Assembly (NCBI GenBank): GCA_019096195.1
Contig: JAGTXK010000189.1
Span: 62,001 to 126,000 of the forward strand
Direction of reading: 5' to 3'
DNA from: Boletus sp. NGJ
Lineage: Eukaryota; Basidiomycota; Agaricomycetes; Boletales; Boletaceae
Length of the DNA: 64,000 nt
Made by a program: the position numbers and the translations under genes. The notes below the pieces were generated by a model that had not been told where the DNA came from, did not search any database, and was given only the letters and a program-made list of their open reading frames with translations. Each line of letters opens with the position of its first letter. Position 1 is the first letter of the stretch. Positions 46,017-56,636 of this stretch are shown in pieces.

Positions 46017-48439
46017 CTAACATAACATCGCCGACTTGAACCTTCGCTTCGACGGTTTGCACGGCTTTCCCTTCTTCCCTTGCTTTCTGACCATCCTCGC
46101 CCACTCATCCCACTGCTTCGTGTGCGTAGCCCATGCACCTATTTCAAGTACCTCGAGTCTGTCATGTTCGTTCAAGAAATCCTGAATCTCCGCGGCCATT
46201 TCCTTCGCCTTTCCCCTAGCACGCCAGGCCCGATGCGTAAAACTCTCCGCCACCTCCCGAGCCATCCCTTTGGAGAATTGCGCACTGGTGGTGATCACTT
46301 CCGAGGTGTCATAGAGCCACTTCGTGCCTCTGTCCTTAATCTCCCTTGCTCGTTCCCGAGCGCGCTCGTGGCGCGCATGAAATGTCTCCTTGAGCGTCTC
46401 AAATGACTCCACGTTCTTCTCCAAGTGCATCAATGACTGCTCGATGAACGTCGTCGCCCGCGTGAGGATTATCTGAGTCTGCCGCGATATGGCTTGGACG
46501 AGCGCATCAAGGGCATCAAAAATGTCCTGCATGTCCTGATTCATGGACGCAAGGACAACAGAGGCATATTCTTTGACAATGCTGGGAACGGAAGTATGTA
46601 CCAGGGCAGAAACCGCGTGTCCGGTAGTGGGCGGAGCGCGATGATAAGAGATAGTGGCACTCGTGTCTGGTATCACAGAAAGCGCCTTCGGTCGGTCGTC
46701 TGGGGGAAGGACTGAGCGAGGAGGCTGCAACATGAGGTCTTGAGAGAACTTGGGAGGTTCCGACAACGTCGGCGGCATCACGCGGCGGAAATTAGTGGGG
46801 TTGGCACGCGACAGCGTCATTGATGTCGATTCCGCGCTAAAGATTGTCATTGAAGATTCTCTGAACGATGATGGCATGGCAACGAGCGAGCTGTCTAATG
46901 CTGTAGAAGAGGGAAGACGTTCCCGATAGGGCGCGGGGCGAAGCATTTGCCAAAAAGAGGCGGAGGTCAAGTTAGAATTGAGAGTAACAAGGGTAGGGGA
47001 AGTGAAGTGTTGGAGGGAAATCGGAACAGCGGCCCGAACAATTACTCCAAGGACTAGAGAAAGAATAGCGATACTGCGGATTCCAATGAGTCAGCCACAG
47101 AGAACTAAGTAGCAGGGAACCCTACATCGTCAGAGCATGTGTGCTGGCCATTATTCCCTTGGACATATTATTGTCCTCGGACCACAAGCGAGAAAACGCC
47201 CGGTAAGCGCGTGCTGAGTCTATCATGTCAATGGAATCCTTGTCGACAACGGGGGAGTCCTCTGGCGCAGTTATCCGGAGAATTTGATGATTAGGAATGT
47301 TGAGCGTGTCCCGAGTACTCGGAAGAGAGCCTGTTTCAACATTGCTGATATCGGGAAGCTCGCTAGAATATGACGGTGAAACTCGAACTGGTAGATGCAG
47401 CACGTGTTCGGGGAGACGCAGTGGACGACATGGCATGAAGACAACCGCGAGAGGACGAACACTTGAGAAGTCTATCAAAGCCAACTGTGCATAGTTGCCG
47501 TCAGTTCACTGTTGAAAAGTATTCAAGACCTACATCATCAGCTGTGTCATACGATTGGAGAGTCCTGTCGAGGATAGTAATAACACGGGGGAACGCACGG
47601 TCATGCTCGAAGGAACCAGAAACGGTCAGCCGGCGTACAGACCCTTGTAAATTGTCGAGGTCAGGTGTAATGGTGAGGCCGGCACCATGTGCGACTTTCT
47701 GCAAGAGCCTATCGACTATGGACCACTTGATAATAGTGGAGAACCCATAAAGGAAAACTTTGAGTTCGGGCCCAGATGGAGAAGGAACTGTGATTGCTGG
47801 TGGCTGGCTTGAGCTCATCTGTGAAGCGAATGAGAGCATCTCTTCGTCATCGACTGGACGCGCGTCTGAAGGACCATCCGAATCGGTGGGAGAGGAGAGG
47901 GTGTCAGAGTTGCGTTGAATCTCTTCGTAAGATGTGCTAAGGAGCTCTTTACACGAACTAGTGATGGGATCCGGAAAGGATAAGCGAAGATCACGGGACG
48001 AATTATGAATGGTAGAAGCATGGAGAGAACTGGTGCGCGACGAGCTGAGGGTGCTGATCATACTTTGATCGAGACCCTCCTTGACGCGCAGCTCCTCAGG
48101 AGAGGTCTCCTGAGTAGGATCCAAGTTAAATGTAGCAGGATGTTGGGGAAGGGAGGGCACGTGGGGACTTGGCGCAAGGACGTCATTGGGCATGCCCTCG
48201 TCGGCGCTGTCGTCAATGAGGCCTTCCCAAGCATCGACGTCTCCATCGCGAGAGCTGCCATAGCTCAAAGAGGACCGTCTTGACCTAGAGCGAAAGCGAT
48301 CCTCATGATCTGTCTCTCTCGAAGAATAGATGGAATCGTTGTCATCCGAGTCCCTGTCTGTGCTGGCGATGTCGAGCCAGTCTGAGTCGGAGTGACTGTC
48401 GAGCTCTGAAAGAGCAGAATTGTCAGTGGGAATGGACAT
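46017..48439 (-). CDS. Single-pass membrane protein with acidic N-terminus and helical C-terminus, unknown function
   Basis: The start at 48439 gives MSIPTDNSALSELDSHSDSD. The first exon (to about 47530) is acidic and Ser-rich, then has a more ordered part (ELKVFLYGFSTIIKWSIVDR). Two introns lead to IDFSSVRPLAVVFMPCRPLRL (about 47400-47480), then to a hydrophobic segment (SIAILSLVLGVIVRAAV, about 47030-47080) that is probably the membrane helix. The last part (about 46970-46020) is helical with charged repeats (RHERARERAREIKDRGTKW) and a basic C-terminus (KGKPCKPSKRRFKS). The stop is at 46017. It looks like a conserved basidiomycete protein but I cannot name it. Confidence 0.65.
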
Positions 48440-48499
48440 TGCTGATGGGGCTGGTGGACGTTGTCATGAGAGGGGTCCCAGGACCTGCAGCTTCATTAT

Positions 48500-50006
48500 G
48501 TAGTAGCCACTGCCTTTGGCTCTGTTTGACAGGCTGCTGGTCCACAGCCATCGCCAAACTACCGTTTCAAGTACGTTTTCCTCCTCGTACAACATACTTG
48601 CACGCGTCCAGATCTACGACGACTTGGGCATTGCCATGGCACAAGCACTGACCAATCTGCCCCAAGACTCCTCATCCTCCTACCCCTGCACTTGGTCATC
48701 CAGGACGTGCTTGCTTTAATGCAGGTGATTCGAGAGCTCTTTGATACCCCGTTCCCTGACACGCTGAGCACATGATGGGCACGCAGACATGTCGTGTCAT
48801 GTATGCCCTTGGGTCGTTGGACTACCTGTGGCACAGGCTCCTCTCCAATTGAGACATCCCTTTAGACATCCCCTTGAATGGCTCCCCTGCTTCTCATATT
48901 CAAGGTAACTGTTGTCAGTCGGGTCCGATTTTTGCATGCTCACCATCACCATGATTTGGAGCAAATCGCGGTTGGCATTGCCTTTGCGTGCGGCACTGCT
49001 GAGTAAGTGTCTGTCATTCATCATAAAATTAGTGGTTGACGTTCCCAGATCCATTCGCGTATACAATGTTTTTCTACAGGGCGACTCTTCAACTCGCCAT
49101 TCTTTGGTATTTAAAGCTGCGCCGAATGAACTCTACCCCATGGGTCGAATAGCAGGGATGAAGATAAATGGCGACATCATGATTGCGGTTTTCGCCCCTC
49201 CTGCCTCCATTTTCGGGATATGAAGGTCAGATTGTATGCGTAAACCTCGTTCAAGAGCCACTGTCGTTTTTGAGGGTCCATATTGGGTAAGCTAGAAATT
49301 CACCCCCCAAAGAATGTTTCACTCATGAATGTGATAGCCACTTGCATGCAATCATCTTAAAAATTTCCGCCGATATTTTGCTCTTGCAACATCACCCTGT
49401 ACGTCACAAAACACCGCCACTTCGTATCTTTTTATGAGTTGCCGTCCGTCATCCTTGACCCCTCGGTCTGTCTCTCCCCACCTACGCCATGCTGGCCGCA
49501 ATCAAAAGCTCGCTTATAGCCGGTACTTTGTGGAGTTCAGACGACCCACTGATCTTCGAGTTATCCGATGACGTACCCACCAATACCACGGAGGGCTGTT
49601 CTTTCGCCATGGTCGGACATCCTATCCGCACCCAGCGCATGGATATCAATGAGCTGGGAATCGATACTCTTCGCGTCTCATTTAATGGGAGCAACGTTGA
49701 ATGTATCCACACCCACGTACCGTGCGTTCCATCTCGTCCGCTGGGGAAGTTCGAGTGTCCTCGTCGGGCAAGCGAGCGGTCTGGCTCAACACGGATCCCG
49801 ATACACATGAATGTACTCTCATGAAATTTGCTCTCGGAGGTAGAAATGGAACAGAGTCAGGATCACGTATCTCTGTATTGATGCCATCGTTTTCTGGCCT
49901 GCCCTTTAATCTTTATGACTTTCATTCTTTTGTGTTTAACGACATTTTGTGCAGGATGGCTGTCGGTCTACCATCTGGAGAGTTGTACATTTTGCATCTG
50001 ATATAA
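48500..50006 (+). pseudogene. F-box/beta-propeller-like gene, poorly preserved
   Basis: Several segments resemble the C-terminal propeller of agaricomycete F-box proteins. They are MGRIAGMKINGDIMIAVF (about 49140-49193), GQIVCVNLVQEPLSFL (about 49225), a stretch around YRAFHLVRWGSS (about 49716-49750), GKRAVWLNTDPDTHE (about 49764-49805), and a final MAVGLPSGELYILHL with a stop at 50006. I could not build one continuous spliced frame, and the F-box itself is not clear. It may be a decayed gene or one with exons I failed to join. Confidence 0.4.
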
Positions 50007-50250
50007 GTTTGCGGGAGTGATCATCGTCCATCGCTCCTCATTTGGAGCTTCGCTGAAGCGGCGCGTGTCTTGCACCAGCGGCGGTTCCCGGGACCCTGGC
50101 ATTGACGCTGCGCTCAATCAAAGACTAAAACCGGTTGCACTTTGGTGGCGTTTACTCACCGGCGACTTCTACAGTGACCACTTCATGCCATGTACGTCAA
50201 TCAATTAGCGTTCTGTGGACAGTGACACTGGGTACGGCCCAAACGCCGTA

Positions 50251-50395
50251 TGCCATGAAACGTCTCCAACTTGAAGCACAGCTTCATCCAGTATCCATGT
50301 GCTGACCCGGCAATATTTTTCTGGTAACCTTTTGGAGCTGCCCAGATATATAACCCACCCGCGTCCCGTCCCCGGACCAGTGCTTCAGCTTTTAA
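50251..50395 (+). repeat. Direct repeat, copy 1
   Basis: A 145-bp unit beginning tgccatgaaacgtctc and ending cagtgcttcagcttttaa, repeated downstream at 50486-50638 with small differences. Shared cores include cttttggagctgcccagata and atccagtatccatgtgctg. It lies upstream of the eqolisin-like gene. Confidence 0.88.
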
Positions 50396-50485
50396 GCCTC
50401 TCCACTGAATGGTTCAGATATGATTTATTATTATATAGATGCCGACACGCAGGAACTTGCAACTTGAAACTCAACAGTGGCACCA

Positions 50486-50638
50486 TGCCATGAAACGTCT
50501 CTTGGAAAGCACGGCTACATCCAGTATCCATGTGCTGGCCCGGCGATGTTTGCAGTATTTTTCTGGTAGCCTTTTGGAGCTGCCCAGATAGTAACCCACC
50601 CGCATAGCCCGTCCCCAGACCAGTGCTTCAGCTTTTAA
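50486..50638 (+). repeat. Direct repeat, copy 2
   Basis: A 153-bp second copy of the unit at 50251-50395. It keeps the same ends and order of motifs and differs by a few substitutions and short insertions (for example around gatgtttgcag). The copies are 90 bp apart. No terminal inverted repeats are seen, so this looks like a segmental tandem duplication. Confidence 0.88.
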
Positions 50639-50882
50639 TTTTGCATAACGACCAGTAAGTCGATCTAAAACGAAGATGCAAGCACATGGTGGACATCGCA
50701 AACACGTTCTATCCGTGACAGGTGGACAGGTCAAGGAAGACCATCCAGTGATCCCAAGGGAGAACATACCTATCGGTGTCATTCCATGAGAACATCAGGA
50801 GGTGTGCCGAGCGTATAAAGGTTGCAGGATGCTCTCTCTCCGTCTTTCCGTATCGACGATTCGCAGCTCCATCGTCCACATC

Positions 50883-51853
50883 ATGATCTCCAAGTTCGTT
50901 CTTAACAACCTTTTGCTCGCCTCTGCAGCTCTGGCTGCTCCTTCCTCTCAGCAGGGAGATCACCAGTCACAGCCCGTCAACAGTTTTGCGTCGTCTGCTC
51001 GCACTTATCCCAACATACTTGATCTGAACCCAACCTGGGCTGGTGTTGTCGTGTCTCAGGGTAACGTTCGTATCATCCCCATGGTCCACGACCGTGTTTG
51101 ATCTTAATTTTTTTTGGGGGGCCGACAGAGAACTTTCAACACTGTCACTGGTACCTTCACCGCCCCCACCCGAAAGGGTGGCGGCGGCGGTAACACTGGT
51201 TTCTCTGTTTAGGTTGCTATCGACGGTTACACCTACCGGAACGGACTCATGGCTGGTATCGAGGCCAACTTCATTGATGGGCTGGCCTCATACAACGGTG
51301 AGAGACCTCGGATTTCCAGTCCGAATTGATTTCATCATGCGTGCTTCGAACAGCTTGGTACGAATTGCAGCCCGGATACATTCGGATCCCTGGATACGCT
51401 TCGTTCAATGTCTCTGGCATCACCGTCAATACCGGTGACGTTTTCATGGTCACGATCACCGCGGCCTTTAACACGGAGGGTGGCCCGGGTGGGGATGTAT
51501 ACACAGTGCAAATTGAGAATCAGAACACTGTCCACCTTGTCGCTCCGGAACTTTTTGTCCCCCCTTCTGACTCGGAGTTCGCCCTTTGCGGACGGGATGC
51601 CCGGTGGGGCGTCGGATTGTTTCATGGGCCGGAGGGTGGTCCTCCCCTCGCGAACTTTGGCACCGTGATCTTCACTAACGCTATCGCCACTGGCGTCCTT
51701 CCCAATGACTCCACTGTCAATGGCAACGACTACAACCCGCTTAATGCTACTATGTTCGCTGACATTGCGCAGCTTCGGAATGGGGACCTGACCGTTTCCA
51801 CGTACGTGAACACCGCCAGAGATAGCGTCCTCGTCCAGTACCTCTCAGGTTAG
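50883..51853 (+). pseudogene. Eqolisin-like (peptidase family G1) protein, catalytically degenerate and interrupted
   Basis: Family G1 peptidases are secreted acid proteases. The ATG at 50883 opens a signal peptide (MISKFVLNNLLLASAALA). NPTWAGVVVSQ is spliced to NFNTVTGTFTAPT, then AIDGYTY, AWYELQPGYIRIPGYASFNV, and a long final exon ending VLVQYLSG. A TAG at 51210-51212 stands where the family has the Trp of SVWVAIDG. The catalytic Gln position (family LQTG) reads MAG (about 51249), and the catalytic Glu (family AEWIVED) reads ARWGVGL (about 51599). Both active-site residues are lost, so it could not be a protease even without the stop. The final exon is otherwise open, so decay may be recent. 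Confidence 0.75.
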
Positions 51854-52621
51854 TAGACAGGTGGCGACGGGCTGGTGGTCACAATATAGGCCCTAGTCAC
51901 TGTGGTACTACCATAATTAGCCACTTTTTGAAACTTGTCTTATCTTAGACTCGTCCACACCACAAATTTTATGGTGACAACACATGTACTATATATACAA
52001 AGGCCTTTCCGAACTTCAATGGTGTCAATCCCTGGGCTTTTCATTGAGTTAGAAAAACGACGTGACAAGAGGCAAAGTCACGGTGGTGACCATGTTGCCG
52101 AGAGTTGCCGCATCGGAGTGTGAATCGGCAGAACAAAGCCGGTACCTCCCTCAACGTGTTAGCGGGCGTGAAGCACAAAGTCAGACCCCCGGGCGACTCC
52201 TGGATGGGGCGGTGGGCCAAGCCAGTGACCCGCTCAAAGCCCGATGAGCAGCGTAGTTTTGAAGAACGCGTTGCAAGCTGCTGTTTCAGGAGTCGCTGTG
52301 ACACAGCGTTACTTTTGCGTGACATTCTGTGACTGGCTAAGTGTAATTAGGAAAGGACAACAGCAATTGGCCCCTGTCTTGTTCTGATTGGCACGTGAGC
52401 TGGAACTGAATACAAAGGTACCAATCTGCATCGACCCGTACGATTTCGACAACACGACTCAATCTTGTTTCCTTCGGTTTTGGGAAGCCATCGAACATCC
52501 GATAGCTCCAAAATCCCCGTAACTTTTTGTGTGTCTTCGCCCCCTCAATCCGATTGTCGTGTTCGTGATCGATCTGGGACGTGTCTCCTCCGACCGCAGA
52601 CATCCACGGAAGGCCTCTGTA
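51854..52621. other. Intergenic, no gene recognised
   Basis: About 770 bp between the eqolisin-like gene and the exportin gene. Short frames here show no family motif. It contains the exportin promoter. Confidence 0.45.
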
Positions 52622-55600
52622 ATGGAGCAGGAAATCGAACGCTTTGTGCAGGCAATACTCATTGCCGTCGATCCGTCACAGGTCGTACTACATCAGCAAG
52701 CTCTCGAGTATCTCTCTAGTATCCAGCAAAATGTGCACGAAACGTGGCGTCTAGCTTTGACGGTATTCGTGGAGATGGACCCCCAAGGACACGGCCATAA
52801 GTATCCTCCTCAAGCGAGATTTTCGTCCTTGCGCATGTTAGACGAGTTTTTCGACAACCGGTAAGCATGCACTCTGTGCGTTGCGTGCAGCAGGTGGGAC
52901 CAATTATCCTAACGCACAACACAGGTTTGAACCGCTGGACGTGGAGACATTCCGAACAGTGCAGCAGTCCATTATATCTTATATACAATCCGAATATGTT
53001 TATGGTCCTGCAGAATCTACGGCATCGTGTGCGTCATTCCTTGCCCTCCATTCCTCCTCTAAATTCGCCATTTCTCTCAGTCTTGCGCAACAAATTCTCG
53101 CATACACTTACATTGTTTTTTCTCTGTACCTACGTGGCGCAATGGCCCGCGTTCTTTACCGACCTGTTCTCTCTACTCCGTGTGGCCGAATCGAGCTCCC
53201 AGCCAAAATTCAACCACCACGTGTCTTTACTTCTGTTCCACCTCATCCTTGAGATATCTGGAGAGGTTGCAGATCAAACCATCAAGTCTGCACGGACGTT
53301 TAACCCCGTTCGCCATACACGGGATGCCCGTGTGAGAGATGCAGTGCGAGAACGTGATGCTTCCTTAATTAATGAGGCCGTTCTAACCATCATCGCTGAC
53401 GGGGCTGAGCGCATGGCGCTCCTACGCAAATCAGATGATGTGGAGTCGAAAACACTAGGCGATTTGGTCGAAGTAGTTGATTGGGGTGTGCGGACGTTTG
53501 GATCTTACGTCGGTACGTGATAAAAGGCCGTATTCGGGGGAAATCTGAGTATTCATTGTCTGGATAGGTTGGATCGACATCAACTTGACTGTGACCCCTA
53601 CCTCAGTTCCCTTGCTCTTCTCTCTTCTCTCTGACCCATCACTGCCTATCCGACTGGCGACATCCGCTGCCTTGCTCCGGATTGTCTCCAAAGGCTTGAA
53701 GGAGCCGGAGGACAAGTTGCAGTTAATAAAAGTGCTCTCTCTAGGGCAGGTTATCGATGCACTGGAAGCGACAACACGCGAACAACAAATCCAACGGGGT
53801 TTGGACGAGGACGAGGGAGAAGAGTCATATCGTGAAGCCCTCGGGAAGCTCTTGAATGTGTTGGGTTTAGAAATCATGAAATTGATTGATGTAGGCGCTT
53901 CTATTCCATTTGAACTCAGTAGTGTCTCATGCGATCCCTCAGGACTGTACAAAGCCTGAAGTAGTAACCGAGGCTAAGCGGTTGCACAACCAAGTTCTGC
54001 CTGTCATGCTGAGGTTTATGGCCGACGATTATGATGATACATGCTCAACTGTGTTTGCCCTACTGCAGACCCTACTCGCTAATGTATGTCACTCTTGATA
54101 ATCAACTGATCTGTAACTGACTTGCATACAGTACAAGAGGATTAGAAAGGTGTCTTCAGACCCACTGGATGATGCCACTAGGTCCTTCCTAAGCTCACTA
54201 CTGGACGTCATTCTGCGAAAGATGAGATGGGATAACGATGAGGACCCTGCTGATCTGGATGAAGATGATGTTGTGGCTTTTGATGGCCTTCGAAAGGTAT
54301 TAGGCTTGTGCTTTCTTTTCGCAGTCACTGCTAATTTACAGAAAAGGATCTGAGAACATTCATGGATTCTATCTTGATCATAGAACCTGATCTTGTCATA
54401 ACAGCCGTTCGAACACTAGTGCTTGCAACGCTCTCAGCATATAGTAGTGGAGTCCAAGTGGAATGGAACGACGCGGAACTGGCTGTATATCTCGTGTATA
54501 TCTTCGGAGAAATCAACAAGAGTGTGTAACATAAAATTTCTCCCGTCGGCATGCTCACGCTTCCTTAGGTGGTGGTAAAGGTCGCGCAGCGTTCTGCTTA
54601 GCACCTGCGATGCCTAAAGAGAAAAAAAGGGATGTCGACTATTCCGAATATCCCCTAACCCCCCATGGCGAGATTTTGTTGGCACTTGTGCAGTCCGGGA
54701 TCTCGGCATATCCACATCGTGCAGTTGTCATGCAATTTTTCGAGACCGTAGCTAGATACGGCGACTTCTTCAAAATACGGAAAGACTGCATTATGCCTAC
54801 GATGGAAGCCTTGGTTAGTAATCGGTGAGTGATACGATATCTATTTTGAGCCCATTACTCAGCTCTTGCAAAGGGGACTTCACAGTACAGACGAATCCGC
54901 TCGGTCACGGATGTTCTACCTTTTTCATAAATTCATTAGAGAAGGCAGGAACGACATCTTGCCCGAGCTCGCAATTAGCCTGCTTGAAAACATTAGGGAT
55001 CTTTTGGTCATTCAGATCGAAGTACAGAAGATCGAAAGCCCAGAAGATGATCCACTCACGGAAGCCATCAAGAATCCTGGAATATTTGATTCGCAGCTGT
55101 ATATTTTCGAAACCGTCGGCATTCTTCTTTCCTTGCTGTCCAGGGTAGCAGCAGAGCAACAGGCTAGTTTGCTTCTGTCAGTTGTCACCCCTTTTCTGGA
55201 GGACTTGTCGACCAATGTTTCGGTGGCCAAGAGGGACAAGGACGTCGTACCCATTCTGCGTATTCATCATACCATCATGGCGCTTGGTAACATTGCGAAG
55301 GGTTTCCCGGATTACCCATCCCCTGTCCCGGAAGGGTACACCTTTGCTCCCTTGGAAGTATTCCGACAAGCTGCACAGGGCATTCTTCTCTCGCTGGAGG
55401 CTATGAACACTGTCAAGTGCGTGCGAGACGCGGTAAACTCATTCCTAAGTCTTCTAAGCCACTTTTGACCGACACTTTTTATAGACCCGACACGCGTTTG
55501 CTCGAATCATAGCAACCACTGGGTCCAATGCAACGCACTTTATCCCTCCATTGATGACCAACCTTCTTGTACATTTTGAGCCGTCGGAACTTGTTGACTT

Positions 55601-56469
55601 CATGAATTTCATCGGGCTGTTGATCCACAAGCTCCAAGTGAGTATACATTCCCATGCGTACGTATCCGACTTCTCAAAATTTCATGACGCAGAAGGACAT
55701 GTTTGATGTTCTGGACGAGCTTCTGGGACCGCTCAATGCTCACATTGCCCAGCTCCTCTCCCAGCCAGCTGCTGGTACTGATGACACTCTGGCCCATATT
55801 GATACGAAGCGATCATACCTAACGCTCCTTACCAGCATAATATCGTCTGATCTTCATGACGTGTTCATTTCCGAGCGTAAGACTATACCTTTGCTGTCAC
55901 GTGCCGATGTGCCTAACTCGTTTGAACAGGGAATAGAAGTTCATTGGAGTCCCTCCTTGGAAATGTCTGTCAATTCGCGCAGGACATCTCTGACCCGAGT
56001 AGCCAAAAGTCTGCGTTCTCTTTCTTCGGGCGCTGCGTACAAGTTTGGTGTAACCCACAACCATCATCGACTGGTGGGAACGCACCCAGACCAGAAATTT
56101 TGCCTGGATTCGAGCGCTTCGTTTATGAACGCTTGGTTCCTGCGGCCTTTGCCGTTTTGTCCTCACCTCACTTTAATCCCAAAGATGGACAAATGCTCAT
56201 GGTAAGCCAAGCAAACTCGCTCAGGGCCCGGATTCTGACCACGCTCATCAAAGGTGCTACTGGAGATAGCTAATTTCCTGCAGGTGGTGCGCAAAACCAG
56301 GGGCACGGAAGCCCATGACTTCTTTGTAGGCGTGTTTTTGCCATCCCAGAATTGGCCGCCAGACATGGCATTGGAGTTCACCGCAAAGTTACGGGATTTG
56401 GACAACAAAGCTTTCCGAAAATACTTTTCTGAGTTCGTGAAAGCGTCTCGTTCTCAGGGTGTTTCGTAG
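52622..56469 (+). CDS. LOS1: Exportin-T (tRNA nuclear export receptor, Los1/XPOT)
   Basis: A Ran-GTP-dependent importin-beta-type receptor that carries tRNA out of the nucleus. It begins MEQEIERFVQAILIAVDPSQ at 52622 and continues LHQQALEYLSSIQ and ETWRLALTVFVE. A short exon follows (FEPLDVETFRTVQQSII, about 52925), then SFLRNKFSHTLTLFFLCTYV, QWPAFFTDLFSLLR and GWIDINLTVTPTSVPLLFSL, all typical of the N-terminal HEAT repeats. Later exons keep the HEAT pattern (DYSEYPLTPHGEILLALVQS, LLSLLSRVAAEQQASLLLSV) to a stop at 56469 (KASRSQGVS). Roughly 1,050 residues, as expected. Numerous short introns. The call is strong. Confidence 0.9.
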
Positions 56470-56636
56470 CATATATTAGGTATTTTGTTCCTAATGAGAT
56501 GTGTGGCTGCCTGAGCGATCTGAGAAGGTTGGGGTTTATTTGGCAAAGGCTTTGGAATATAACAAGGGTAAACAAATGATCCTGATACACGCTACAAGGT
56601 ACCCTGATGGAATAAAATATCGTCAATCACTGAGGG

